A stretch of 64,000 bases of DNA from the NCBI GenBank assembly GCA_036852015.1, contig JAANDG010000152.1, positions 62,001 through 126,000 of the forward strand. Reading direction: 5' to 3'. The DNA is from Pelodera strongyloides. Lineage: Eukaryota; Nematoda; Chromadorea; Rhabditida; Rhabditidae. The notes beneath the pieces were generated by a model. It saw nothing but the letters and a program-made list of their open reading frames with translations, had not been told where the DNA came from and did not search any database. The position numbers and the translations under genes are program-made. Shown here one piece after another: positions 38,901 to 51,800 of this stretch; positions within the stretch are counted from its first letter, which is position 1; each line of letters opens with the position of its first letter.

Positions 38901-41900
38901 TCAATTTTGATATCCGCTGTGTGCTTGGTTTTCCGACTCCCCGTCCACATTCAGCTCAGCCATTGTGCAGAGCAACTCGCAAAATAAAGGCCTCTTGGCG
39001 GGCTCAAGTTGGAAACATCCACTCACCACCTGAAAGTAGATTTATTGATCGGATTCGTGACAATGTATATCAACTAACTAGTCTACATCCATGGATTGAT
39101 TTTACGACACGTCCTTTTAGTGCAAATGTCCCTCCTTCCGGAAAGTGTACGTAATGTGCTACACCACGGACGAAGTTTTTTATAGAACACCTACAAGCCC
39201 CTATTATAAGTATATAAATTAGCCACTTATTGCTGTGATTTTAATTTTTAGTGACGCTGATCTATCACAGAGGACAGGAGGTTTGTTACATGATTAGCCA
39301 AGAGAGAATTGCTAACTGTGCCGTCAGAAAAATTGAACGAATCCTTTTTCAACCACACGCACCTTTTCCTTCAGAGATGTTGGACAGTTGACAGAAAGAC
39401 GCCTTCCTTGCACCACGATCACTTTGTACAACTCTTGAAGACTTGTTTTGTCGTCTGAATTTGTAGAAACATTTTTCGAGAACACCTCAAGTTGAAAGCT
39501 AATCACGACAGTATGTGGTGATTCGTTGACGTGCACTTATTATTTTTGCTCTCATGAAAACAAACTTGAATTATTATAAAGTTGAAAGTTCAACTCACCC
39601 ACACCATACGCCTTGGACGTACGTTCCTGTCCCCGGGTGAACACTTCGAAAATTAGAACTCCAAAAGACCATTGGTCACATTTGGGACAGAACTCACCGG
39701 TGAGAAGGGACTGGAAGGAAGAACAAACTGGTAGAACAGCCGATTTTTGAAGCGTGTCTTACATCCAACACATGTTCCAAAAAAGCGGACATTATATTAT
39801 TTTAAGTGAGCTATGCTCATGTTTGTAACTAAGCTAGTACATCGGTACGTTATTGACATCTAACAAAAGAAACCTCCGGTGCCGTCCAAAACTTTGGAAT
39901 AGCCGTTTTCGCTTCGTAGACGCCATTGGCTGAAATGTTACGAGCCAAACCGAAATCGCAAACCTAAATAAGGAATGGAGGTGAGGTTTGCTTGTCTGAA
40001 GTAGTAGCAAACTAATAAGTCTTCTATGCCAAGCTCTCTCAGACTCTATCTATCACTTTTCTCCGAGACTCCCTCTAAAATCAACATCGCACAGCCTATT
40101 CGCCCATGCACATGCTTCAATGTATTTGTAGTTTTTGAGGACTTCCAGCTGCATTTGTTTTTCGCCACAATCACACGCGTGCCACGGTTCGTTTTGAAAC
40201 ATGAACATTTTTCATAAGGGATTTTTCTTGTAGATATTGATTGCTTGAACCAACATACTGATAGGACATACAAGAAAAGGCACTCTATCCATGGGGGACG
40301 TCCGAAGTCACCAAAGTACGGTAGGTACGTGCCGAGTGCCGAGCATTTAGGGCTCCTAAAGGCCCAGCAAGTGTGTTGACATGACATACCTTCACATTCG
40401 GCAGTCCGTTGACCACATCGCCTACGAGAACGTTCCGGGCAGCCAGGTCCCTGTGAATGATTCCACGCTTCTCCAAGTAGTCCATTCCACGAGTGATCTA
40501 AACCTAATGAATCAGAACTAATGTATGGATAGTGTACTACATAAAAGGTACCGGTTAGAAAAGTTACTGGTTCTGTAGCTCAACGTCGCATGACACTAAC
40601 TCCTACGCCTACGAATTTAGGTATTAATCAATATGTACACGAATAAGGTTTACTAGTTTGCATTGTTAAAGGGTCAGGCCCATTTCAAATGACCCCTATC
40701 TTTGATGATTCCATCTGATTCTCCATGTCAAATATAGTAGGATGCAATAATTTTCTAATTTTCAAGCGCAAAAATCACTCATTATTCAGCAATTTACCGT
40801 GAGCAGCCATACACAGCTATCCATCGCAGTTGGCACGCCCATTCGCGCTGATAGGCCGAGATCGCAATTGCCACGCCCAATAGAGCATATTGCCCAATTA
40901 GCGCGAAGGGGCGTGGCAAATGCGGTAAATAGTTGGGTATGACTGGCAGGGGTAAATTGCTGAATACTGCGTGAATATTGCGCTTGAAAATTAGGAAAAT
41001 ATTCAGCCTACTATATTTGACATGGAGAATCAGATGGAATCATCAAAAATAGGGGTCATTTGAAATGGGCCTGACCCTTTAAACAATAACCAACAAATTG
41101 CATAGGTTATCTACCCGATGCTTTTGACACAGGCAATCAAAGATATCAGTTTGGTTTGGATGAGCACAAAGCAAGCCCATACCTGCATGAGAATGTCCAA
41201 ATTGGTACTGAAATTCAAGGAATTCCTTTTCATAAAATTCAGAAGCGATCCGTTCACCAAATACTCCGTAATAAGCATATGTTGTGTTCCAGAAGTACAA
41301 ACTCCGTATAGGCGTAATAGATTATCGTGGTTTAAATCTTTCAGTGCAGTGAATTCTCTGAAATGTGTACTTTATTCGAAAAGTTTTTGGTTATTATTCA
41401 AATCCAGAAGCTATCCAGAAGCGTCCGTAGTTTCCTCATTATAGCGACGGCATGGAAACTAGATTCTTCCAAATAAGGCGCTAACTAGCATTACTGTAAC
41501 ACAACCTTGCTGGAACCAAAAACCAGAACTCAGAAGACTATGACTATGACTATGACTACACTAAAAACTAGTGCAAGCTCGTAATAGCCAATGCGGCCAA
41601 AGCATAATAAATGGTGACGGTGAAACGTACAACTTAACAAGCTGACTAGCTTACATAGAAAACGCACTTTAGAAAAGCTTTGCTGTCTTTACAGTCTGAC
41701 ATCTTCAATTCCTTTATTGCAACATCGAGTACACCGCTCCATCGGCCGTGGTAGACCTGGTGGCAACAACATTAACAGATTTTATTGATGCCTCATGCCT
41801 CTGCGGTAGAGTAAAATTCTTTCACACAATCGCATTTACTACTATTTCCCCTAAAACGTGTCTAGCTAGAATATCATTTAGTTCTATGTGGAAACTGGAA

Positions 41901-44900
41901 ACTAACGACGCTTAGCGATAAACTCGACCTAACGGTACCTTGGACCAAAGGTAAAAATATAACTCGTGTAGCGCTCAACGTATAGCCGCAGAACCGGTAA
42001 GCGATCGGCTGTAGGCACGAAATCTATATAAAAAACTAACTTTTCCATAGCAGCCCGCTCCGATCACTTCTCTTTTATCGATTTGAGAGGGTTCAATCTC
42101 CCACTTGTCATCTTCATGTTTGGGAACCAAGGGAACTTGTCTCGTTGCTGGTTCGGTTAGTTTCAAAACCTGGTTTCCGTCTGAAGAAAGAGAAGTTTAT
42201 TTACACCCCTGATCGAACTGTTTGTTGATACGTACGGGCATTGGAAGCAAAATGTTTCTCTATCTACTCATCGTCAGAATAATACAAACAACAGCCAGTA
42301 TCAATAACTTATATGAAATGAGTTGCTCCAGAGCTTTAACACCTTACATCAAACAGACGCATCAAACAGGCATTGGCGCAAGGTTTTCTTGAGTACGGGA
42401 GTAAATGTAGGTATAAAATCACCCACACTTGCTATAATGTTGAATCAGTTCCGGTAGCGTTGGAAAGTGGAAACTTGATTCCACTGAATAGTCGTGCTCT
42501 GTGTTGAATAGAAAATGAGCCACTTTTTCATGTTTCGAGCTCATTCTGAAAATATTTAATTGATCCCTCTCAAGCAAACTTTGCCGTTCTACAGTAGTCA
42601 GCCACAATTAAAGGGATTAAAATCACTTCAAACCCTTACTTTATTTTTGATATGTGTAGTACACCGGGTACCGGGTACACCCCATATAAATCACAAAAAG
42701 TACAAAAAGTTTCCAAAACAAGGATCGCACCGTCTGTAGTTTGCTCATATTGGATAAACTTGGCAAAGCGAGACGAACAAAATGAGGAAAATTATTTAAA
42801 AAGGGGCTCACTTCACGTCAAGCGCATATCCTCCTTTTGACGATTTCCGCACAAGAAATCCGCCGGTTCCTAGTTTTGACATGCTCGTCAGCAATTTAAT
42901 CGCACCATTGCGATCGAGTTCGGGGAAGAACCATCTAAAGCGCATTTGTACAAAAAATTCAGTCAAGCTTAGTGACCCTTTGGTACTCTACTTACTCCAC
43001 TCCACCCCTGTATTATCTCAGGTCCGGAGTGTTTAGCAGCACAGCGCTTATAAGTTAGCAGTACGGTGCACCTGTTTTTTTTCCACCGCAACGCGGCTTG
43101 TACAGAGCGTGCGACATTCAAACTGCGGCAAGCCTGTCAGTAGTTCTAGCGCGGTATGCGCTCGTGAAAGCGATATGGAACCGACGGAAAAATGTAAGCC
43201 AAGGGGGAGAGAGAAGAGAGAATGCTACTCACGGTTGGGCATCCATCGAGTTGAGTTTTTCAAAGAACGATGCCGGCACAAAGCCTTCATTAGGTAGATT
43301 ATCACGCGCATTTACTCGTTCCACCTTCCACCAATCGTTGTTTCTGAAAAATTTAAAGCGAAATACCGTCCGGTTTTTGAAACACATAGAGTAGTCCAGC
43401 GTTCTTATGCAAATGAACATCAATTAGAATAAAAATCGAGCTAAATTCGAGCAACTTTGTATAAATACGTAAGAATTCAGTTGAATACGATGCGCTTAAA
43501 AACCGGCCGGTATTTCGCTTTAAAGGGACGGGCCCATCAAAATAAACCCATATTTTGCATGTTTTTATAATTTGTGTAAAGGGGGTTTATTATAATATAT
43601 GTACACTAAAATTCGGCTAGAGTTTATCCCGTTGAAATTTTTCGTTGTCGATTAACTCAAAAGTATACCGTAGAAGACACACAATTGCACCCTATTTTCT
43701 TGTCGCGTGTCCCGGGGGAATGTGGCTATATGGACAGATAGTCTCCCGGGTCCCAATCAGAGCGAGGTATCCTCGGGAGACGCGGTAAGGAAATAAGGGT
43801 GCAATTGTTGGTCTTCTACGGTATACTTTTGAGTTTATCGACACCGAAAAATTTCAGCGGGATAAAGTCTAGCCGTAACTTAGTGTGCATATATTATAAT
43901 AAACCCCCTTTATACAAATTATAAAAACATGCAAACTATAGGTTTATTTTGATGGGCCCGTCCCTTTAAAGGATCGCAGTCACTTCAAATTCGCCTTTTT
44001 ACTTTAATTATCTATAAACATGAAAAAGCACCTAGAAAAATACCATTCCGGTGTCAATTTACTGAAAATTTAACCCAGGGAAAGAAATCCCCTTGGTTGT
44101 ATTTTGGTAAGGTACAGTATGCCAACGACAACTGAGACAGTAGAGCAGACACTTTCCCTCTTCCCTGGATTTTCTTTGAATTGTCATCATTGGCAACCGG
44201 CCAAGTCCCGTTGCGATTTAGAAAACACCTCATTTTGTCAAAAATCAAAACTCAACACAAGCGATGTTTTTTCCTGTGATAAATGTTCCGTAAATTGGCA
44301 TTGGAAAGGTATTTTTCTAGGTATCTTTTTATATTTATTGAAAATTGAATTGAAAAGGCGAAATTGAAGTGACTGCGATCCTTTAACAAACTAACGTCTG
44401 GTCCTTTAGTATCATTCGTTCGCCCTTTTTGAAGTGAAGATATTGATAGGCGACATTTTTAGGCGGATCGAAAACGGCGACAACTTCTGCAGAAAAATAT
44501 GTGTTACGTCAATATTCTGCTACATAAATGAGTGCAGGTCTGCCAGCGGTGCGAAACTGCTCAAGACTTTTCCCCGCCACTTGCACTAGGTCAACGTTAC
44601 GTTGTAGAGATTGCGTAGATCTTACAATTAGCTGAGCTATCCACAATTTCAAATAAATAAACTATGAATATTACACTTACCTAAATCTCTACCGGTGCCA
44701 GTTTACAAGGCGTTAAGTTGTAGAGATTGCGGTGCAACGTAGCTCTTACGGGAAGCTTAGTTACCCACAATTTCAAATAAATAAACTACAAATTGTATTA
44801 TCACTTACCTAAATCGGCCATCTCTACCGGTTTACAAGGTTCCGAAATCACCATTGGCTGGTATCCATTTTGGGTCGGCGGCTGCTTGCTCTTTTTACTT

Positions 44901-44926
44901 TTACTGCCGAATTTCACGCCAAACAT
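38901..44926 (-). CDS. Src/FRK-like cytoplasmic tyrosine kinase (SH3-SH2-kinase), complete
   Basis: Thirteen exons join in phase to 498 residues: 44926-44809, 44486-44396, 43343-43233, 42934-42812, 42545-42427, 42180-42041, 41756-41668, 41357-41183, 40497-40390, 39963-39874, 39710-39599, 39454-39363, 39029-38901. SH3 about 40-105 ('NNDWWKVE', 'GFVPASFF'). SH2 about 108-187 ('WFFPELDRNGAIKLL', 'GGFLVRKS'). Kinase about 212-485: Gly loop 'GAGCYGKV', 'VAIK', 'HRDLAARN', 'CDFGLAR', activation-loop Tyr in 'NGVYEAK', 'WTAPE', 'DQWSFG'. The HRDLAARN form is that of FRK/Src42A/Csk rather than vertebrate Src (HRDLRAAN). The C-terminus 'SGYQN' ends in a tail tyrosine, as in Src-type autoinhibition. The start chosen has no Gly2, so no N-myristoylation is predicted; a basic run 'KSKKSK' follows. 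An alternative in-frame Met lies at 44986. Confidence 0.93.
40667..41083. mobile_element. Inverted-repeat element, family B, in a kinase intron
   Basis: Left 'ttaaagggtcaggcccattt', right 'aaatgggcctgaccctttaa'. Arms match over about 130 bp ('ccatctgattctccatgtca' and its inverse). Confidence 0.85.
43353..43524. mobile_element. Inverted-repeat element, family A, beside a splice acceptor
   Basis: Left 'ttaaagcgaaataccgtccg', right 'aaccggccggtatttcgctt'. Its left end is about 8 nt from the AG acceptor of the kinase exon 43343-43233. Confidence 0.8.
43521..43968. mobile_element. Inverted-repeat element, family B, abutting a family A copy
   Basis: Left 'ttaaagggacgggcccatca', right 'gatgggcccgtccctttaaa'. 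Long arms include 'ggggtttattataatatatg'. An inner pair is 'gtataccgtagaagac' and 'gtcttctacggtatac'. It shares its first TTTAAA with the neighbouring element. Confidence 0.85.
44590..44845 (-). repeat. Tandem duplication of the exon-1 donor region of the kinase gene
   Basis: Two copies, about 44590-44705 and 44710-44845, share 'ttgtagagattgcg', 'cacaatttcaaataaataaa' and 'cacttacctaaatc'. The latter holds the exon-1 donor (GTAAGT). The distal copy carries a decoy donor in the intron. Confidence 0.85.
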
Positions 44927-46030
44927 GATAATATTTGAATCTGAAGCGAGTGAAAATGATTGTTCCTTTCTTTCACCACATTCCACAAGTGAGCCAAATG
45001 TGAGCCAAAAGTGCGCCTAAGGCGCGCGGCGTAGAGGAATTCTACGCTACCCTTGGTTCGTACAAAAACCACACAGAATTACACAAACTGAATCTACTGA
45101 AAGATGCACAGACTCTGAAACAGAACCAAAAAATAACATCTTTCGTAACTGAAATGTTATAAAGCCCGCAGAACATCAAATGCAAAATGGCTTGAATAAA
45201 TAGTAAAACATAACACTAAAGTATAGGAAGATGTGCACTGTCGATAAATACTCCAATACCTAAAGCTATTCCAAGAATTCGATATTTTGAGGAAAATCCA
45301 TACTTTGTTCTAACAAAAGTGAGTGCCAACGACTAGTTCGTAGATAAGAAAAGGCAATTTCCTTATAGGGCGGCGCAGAAATAAAAAGTCGCAGTTTCTT
45401 TATCAGTTGTTCAGTGTTAAACTATTTCAATTAAATCAATGCAACAAAAGCCGGTTAACGAAACATTCTTCATCTCTATTTCAGGAATGAGTCCGCTATT
45501 CAGCGTAACATTGTGTCAGCCTTCTAAATAAGTATTCTACCCTGAAGCGTGATATCTTAGGCTTAGGGTCACCTTTTGAGATGTGTTAATTCCATATCCT
45601 CAACAAACCTTTACATCCTGCATGAAAGAATTAGCAAACACTGAAATCCTAAAATACATGCTTCAACGAAATGTGACCTTCCAAGGAAAAATATTTATTG
45701 AAACTTCACAACATATACAGGAGACACTACGAAATTAATACACAATAACAAACTCAAAAAGAACCGTAGTTATATACATAAATACGACAGGCAGTTTCTA
45801 TGTTCAAACCAGTAGACAAGTTGCTACGTATTCAGGAACTATATATATGTAAATATCAATATCACGGGTTCTATTCGAAAAAATACAGTGATACAAGTCT
45901 CAAAGTACTGTAATCAAAAGGCCAATCTCACGGTACGGGCTGCTAAAGCTAGGTTCAAAGTACACTACTTGAACTTGAAAGCCAGGTACAAGGTACAGTA
46001 GCCTAAATAACAAGCTTAAACTACGGTAAC
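44927..46030. other. Spacer between kinase and esterase genes
   Basis: AT-rich, no exon chain. Should contain the kinase promoter and the esterase 3' UTR, but no specific element was recognised. Confidence 0.5.
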
Positions 46031-48861
46031 TTAAATCCCAAGTTCCTTAGCGTGATGCTGGAAGTGCTCCTCCAGGAATGTCGATATGAAGTAGTAGGAA
46101 TGGTCGTAGTGCGGACGCATATGTACCGACACCTAAAGTGGAAGGTTGAAATTAGTCTTGTACTTAGTACTCCATATTTACTTCACATAGTTATTCCGAA
46201 TAACATACATTTCACTCTTTTTCACCACTAACTAACTAAATACCACCAATTAACAAGTCACTGTCACCCTAAAGTCCAACCAAATAAAGTACACAATGTG
46301 AAACATCAGCCTCTAGATACGGATGCGGGCGAAATATGAGCGAGGACTGCGCGACCGCTTCAGTTGTCAACGTTGGCGGCGCAGCGACAAAAATGCCGCG
46401 ATGACGCTTGGGAAAAGGACGACAGACTACAGACTACAAACTACAAAATATATCCTCCAACCTTAACATTATCAGTGTTCTTCAGGCTCTCCGGCTGTAG
46501 CTGTCCGGCAGTCAGGAAAGAGTCCGCCTCCCCCTGATCAACAAGAATATGACGAGGTGCACCCTTGTAGCTAGAAAACCATGAAGGTGAAGGACACAAA
46601 AGGGAACAAACCTACATACATGAACGAAGTTTGTTTGTCTGTTTGTGAGTAAGAGTATTCGCGTTACGCTCGAAATACAAAAGCTCAACGTTAAAGCGAA
46701 AATGGACAGACAAAAATTCACTCACCTCTTCACCAAAAGAGCCGAATCGTACTGTTCCCACTGCGATTTGTCGTCACCGAGATAGTTCGTGAACGCCTAT
46801 TAGAGAAAATTACTAGTAAATAACAATGACTAATGGCTCAGAACCACCACTTCCGTTATTACGCAAACTTGCAGCGCACCCACACGCCCACACGCCCACA
46901 GACACACACACATGCACACACACACAAAACCCACACACACACAGCGCGCGCACACTGAACTAGCGCACCACACCCGCACAGCCAATTATGCGAAAAGACC
47001 AATTACCAAATTACCAAAGAATTCAGCACATACCTTCTGTCCCCAAGGGCATTCGATCGGATGCGAGATTGGGGCAAAAGCAGAGATTGATTTGAAAAGC
47101 TCTGGATTCTAGAATAAAAGCAAGCGTGAATAGAAGAAAGAATATTAAATTACGGTTTACTCAGCACTTTCCGAATTCCGAAAATTCATAACTAAAGGCT
47201 ACCAATAGCACGTATGAAATCCCGCTGCTACCACAGGTACAGTAATGTAAGATCTCACAAATAAAGATATACCTTTAGAGCAACCGTAATGGCCCCATGC
47301 CCGCCCATCGAGTGACCGAAAATACCAAATTTCTCCTTGTTCACCGGGAGATTCTGAAAAACTACAATTATATTTACCGTATATTTACCATTCACTGGTT
47401 TGTACTTCTCTAGCACTCTCATTATCTCTTAGTTAGCGTATATTTACCAGTCTCTGGTTTGTACTCTTTTCTCTAGCACACTCCCTTTCTCCATCTTTCA
47501 ATAATATTATAGTAAGTAAGCCGTTAACTTTGCGGCTGCTGACCTCATGTTCTCATCATCTCCTGCGATATACTCTTTTTATATAATAAAGTTCTGTTCT
47601 CTAAATAATTCTAAAGTCTTTCTCTAAATACTTCAATATCTCATTTTAATACTACTGTGATCAGTCATCCATACCTTTGTGGTAAGTTCCACCAACTCTC
47701 TTGTCACATACGAGTACATCTTGTAGTGTTTACTCCACGGCTCAGCAGTGGCATCTAGGTAGAAACCCGCGCCCTAAATAACAACATACTAAAAACAAAA
47801 AAGGGTTTCTCATCCGGTTTATCTTTTCTACTTTATTGGTAGAATGCTTGGACGAATTTCGAAACTGAACGAACACTTATTGTGTTACCTTCTGTAAATA
47901 GCTTATCGACCCTACGGCAATCCAATAACAGTAATCTAGTCACAACAAGCTCAACACTCCATTCAATCCGAGATCAAAACGGATATAGAAATGTCATAAC
48001 GGATATAGAAATGCGTAGGCTATGCCTATAAAAATAAAAAATTACTTTTCCAAAATCCCACGAGTCCGAGTCCCCAGGGAGATCAACTCCCCTTGGCGAT
48101 GTGTCCGGATGCACCACCACAAATCCATACTTCGACGCTAGACGCTGAACACCCGACTTCTCCATAAAGTTGGCATGCGTGCACGTCAAGCCTGAAGTAA
48201 ACCCATAACTAACGTATAGTAGACGTTCACTGTATTTCAGTAACTACACACTTCCTCAAAGGAGAGGAGGGAGCACCCACTATGGATGCAACGTTACAAA
48301 CATAACTGGCGGTGTAGCCCAGCTGGATAAGCGCTCAGCCGGCAGACAAGCGACGTGGAATCGGCTCGTGAACAGCTTCGCCCAAAAAAGTAAACCACTC
48401 ACCAGAAAGGTAGAAAAGCGTGGGGAATTGCGTGTCCTGCGCTCCATCGGGGATATAAGCACCAAAAGTCATATCACAGCCCAATACCGTACTAAATTAG
48501 TGCATTTCGAAACTATCAATTAGCAAATTATCATAGAGCACGTTCGGCTGATGCTGTACCAATTAGCTAATAGGTACAGTATCCCCAAACAATAAACACT
48601 GCAAAAAGATGGCCTACACCCTACAATACTACAGTACCTGTGCACCCTACAGTACTACAGTACCTGTGTACCCTACACTACTACAGTACCTGTGCACCCT
48701 AAAGTACTACATTACCTGTGCACCCTACAGTACTGCAGTACATGTGCACCCTACAGTACTACAGTACCTGTGCACCCTAAAGTGCTACAGTACCTGTGAT
48801 GTTTGTACACATTCTGGTATCCATTAAAACACCGTACGGACGACACCTTCTCCAGAGTCAT
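46031..48861 (-). CDS. ESD: S-formylglutathione hydrolase (esterase D), complete
   Basis: Nine exons (48861-48794, 48491-48403, 48191-48046, 47773-47675, 47353-47273, 47108-47034, 46796-46726, 46570-46462, 46132-46031) join in phase to 279 residues, close to the 282 of human ESD. The enzyme hydrolyses S-formylglutathione to formate and glutathione in cytosolic formaldehyde detoxification. It has an alpha/beta-hydrolase fold. Visible landmarks: N-terminus 'MTLEKVSSVRCFNGYQNVYK', 'LSGLTCTHANF', 'HPDTSPRG', 'WDFGKGAGFY', nucleophile Ser in 'GHSMGGHGA', 'SAFAPISHP', acid Asp in 'DQGEADSFL', and catalytic His in 'YDHSYYF'. All triad residues are present. A possible 5' UTR acceptor lies just upstream of the ATG ('TTATTTTAG', about 48888). 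A 26-bp minisatellite overlaps the first donor. Confidence 0.96.
48614..48800. repeat. 26-bp minisatellite, about 7 copies, overlapping a splice donor
   Basis: Unit 'ctacagtactacagtacctg' plus 'tgcacc'. On the minus strand most units carry 'CACAGGTACTG', and the last unit coincides with the end of esterase exon 1 (donor at 48793). Confidence 0.92.
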
Positions 48862-51800
48862 TCTGCACAACGATTTGGGTAGAATCCTAAAATAAATCTT
48901 CATTATTGGTAAATCAACATAGCGTAAGGTTACCAGTCACGAAAAAAAATGTGTTACCCAATAATACATAAATTCATGAAAATTATAAAGGTTTAAACAA
49001 TATAGAATTTAAGACAGGAGAAAACTATCAATAAAAGTGAACTCCTAATAATAATTCTCAGATTCCGAAAATATGAAAATGAAAAATTCCAGGACAATCT
49101 TTCTATGCAATTAAGTTGATACTTGATACCCCGCTAATTATACCAATTCGAAGTGCTAATAATTACAAATTAGCATAATCAAGGTCAAATTATAAATCCT
49201 GATAACATTATCAATTATTAATAAACTAAATCACTAACTAAGCAAAACAAAACGCTTTAAGCATAAAGTATAATCAATACATGTTTCTGTTTTTTATCAA
49301 TTTATCAGTTCTTGCAAGGACAGGTATGGGGTCAGCATCCCTCTTTGATAATAAACAATCCAACAACAAAACACACAATATTTACAAGTTAGGGCTTTAT
49401 TATGCACATATATTCGGCAAGAAGATTTCTGCATATAAGACGATAATCATATAAACCTATAACATAACATCTAGTAAACTCATCTCGGCATTATTAATCC
49501 ACCAAAAAAACTATAATTCTGAAAACAAATTTTTTTTGACTTCTTAACTTCTTATGATGATAAAGCGGAATGTCACGTGGTTTTGAAACACGCACTGAAC
49601 AATCCCACTCACAAATTCACATGTATCGTGTGCACAAGTTTCAAAACCACGCTACCTACCGCTTAAACAATTATTCCAAAAACAGAAATTAGTTGCAGTA
49701 TAGACGTATAGAAAAACTAGTGCCGAGATGAGATATACCACATCATAATACACAGAGAAAGAGTAATTGAACAGATAACATACTTATACTAAACTATAAC
49801 TATCAAATATACCAATGATCTCCTAATCCATCCTCATTTTATGATACACGACTCATTTACAAACATATATAGTCATTATTGTACATGCCATTTAAATGCT
49901 TTCAAAAAATTAGTCCAAGAAATGCAAGGCTACTAAGTCCTATAAAAAAAATCAAAAAGAAAACAAACAAACCAAAAAGAAGAACCAAACTGACCATGAA
50001 AAATACCGTATGACAGGCTTAACTGTAACAAAATAGCAACGTGGCAAGATAGTGCTAAATAGCACACGGATAACATAAGGACTATAATAAAAAGTAAAAT
50101 ATAATAGCGGATTCCTTAGTGTACTGGTAATTCTATTCCACTGAGATTGAGATTAAAGGCCCATCCAAGTACCATGAGACCCAGGGTGACCAAAGGACAC
50201 TCAGGGTACCCATACCCAACCCAACCCGAACTGACCACTTCCAGTCTCAAATGGTGCTGAATACCAGTGCACCAATAGACACTCCGATGATAATTGATAA
50301 TCAATAAACTTGAAATGGAATGAATATAAGAATGAAAAAGTAAAGCACATAGAGTTGAGCATCCCACATATGGAGCATAAAAGAGAATTAGAGAGTAAGA
50401 GAGTATTCCTGAGCAGTGTAGAGCTGGAGCAAACAGAAAGTAAAGATATAAAGAAATTAAAGCGAAATACTGGCCGGTTTTTGAAACGTATCGTGGACAG
50501 CTGAATTCTTACTATCTATGCAAAGCTCGAATTTAGCTCGATGTGTTATTCTAATTTACGACCATTTGCATAAGCTGCATACGAATGCTGGGGTACTCGA
50601 TGTGTTTTTAAAAACCGGCCGGTATTTCGCTTTAAGATAATGGTAAAGTAAAAATAAAATAAAAGTACAAGATAACGTCCAGCAACCTAACGTAGTTCCC
50701 ACTCTTTTCCACAAATTAGTTTTAACAGTAAATGAAGTGAATATGGTTTCATACTCAATTTTTAAACTAGGGAAACTTTTCCATGCTGCTAGACATTATC
50801 TAACAAAATAATACAGAGTGTCAAACGTAAACAAAGGAATAATAACTTAAACTTAAATCTACAAGGCCACAGTAACCCTTCGACGCTAAACAAAATGGAA
50901 ACACGCAATTAGCATAAAAACCATGCGCAGATTCCAGGACAAGGATACAAACTACAAAATCAAGAGCACAAATATAATACAGTAATGAGGTTAGACTCTA
51001 ACAAAGCTAATAAGCGCTCGGTCATGGTCAACTACATTTTGCGAGAGGTAAAAAGGAGATAAGCATTGGTAGTAAAAACAAAAACAAAAACAAAAAAACG
51101 AGACATGTATGTTATTGCTCTAAGCAAAAGAGTATAATTTTGTGTAAGCACAGTGATTACCGCGGCAGTAACCGCTATAAATCTAGATCAACGCTAAGCT
51201 TAACCCTATTATGAACCATCGCGCAAAGCGCATCGGTGAGAATATTTCGTCATTTCTTCCTGACGCGCTTCGCGCCAAGTTCACGTACCGCATTGGGTAA
51301 AATCGCTGTGCCTACTAAATTCAACGGTTAGAGCTAATAATGGTTATATGCTAAATGGCATATCAAGCACCCAACAAAAATACTTTCAACTACCAATTAT
51401 ACCTTATTGAAAGCAGGTAACAATTTGGTATAAATGCGTATAAGCCAACATTCCCATAAACGGCAAGATATAAAAAGAAAATGAAAACCTATGTAAAGTG
51501 AACTATTGATCGAAAGAAACACCATGTGAAGCACAAGCACAAGCACAAAAAGAGTTATGATACAGATACAAAGCACAGAATGTGCATTCACAGACACCTT
51601 ACCCACCCTTCTTATTCGCTTAGAACACACGTAAATGACACAGCCATAGTGCATTCTATTTAAACGCAAGCTAATTATCTGATTAGTCATCCCCATAATA
51701 GGAGGGCCCAAATCTAAGCCAAAGTTATTCCCATGTTATAAACAGGTTACCGTTACCACACTGATAAATTCGTTTAACGTTAACACAAATTCAGTGACAG

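Noticed and set aside
38816..39154. 112-residue plus-strand open frame
   Set aside because: Antisense to the last kinase exon (38901-39029), whose minus-strand product matches a kinase C-lobe and tail.
48302..48372. tRNA-like 'tgtagcccagctggataagc' in an esterase intron
   Set aside because: Only an A-box-like segment; no convincing B box or cloverleaf.
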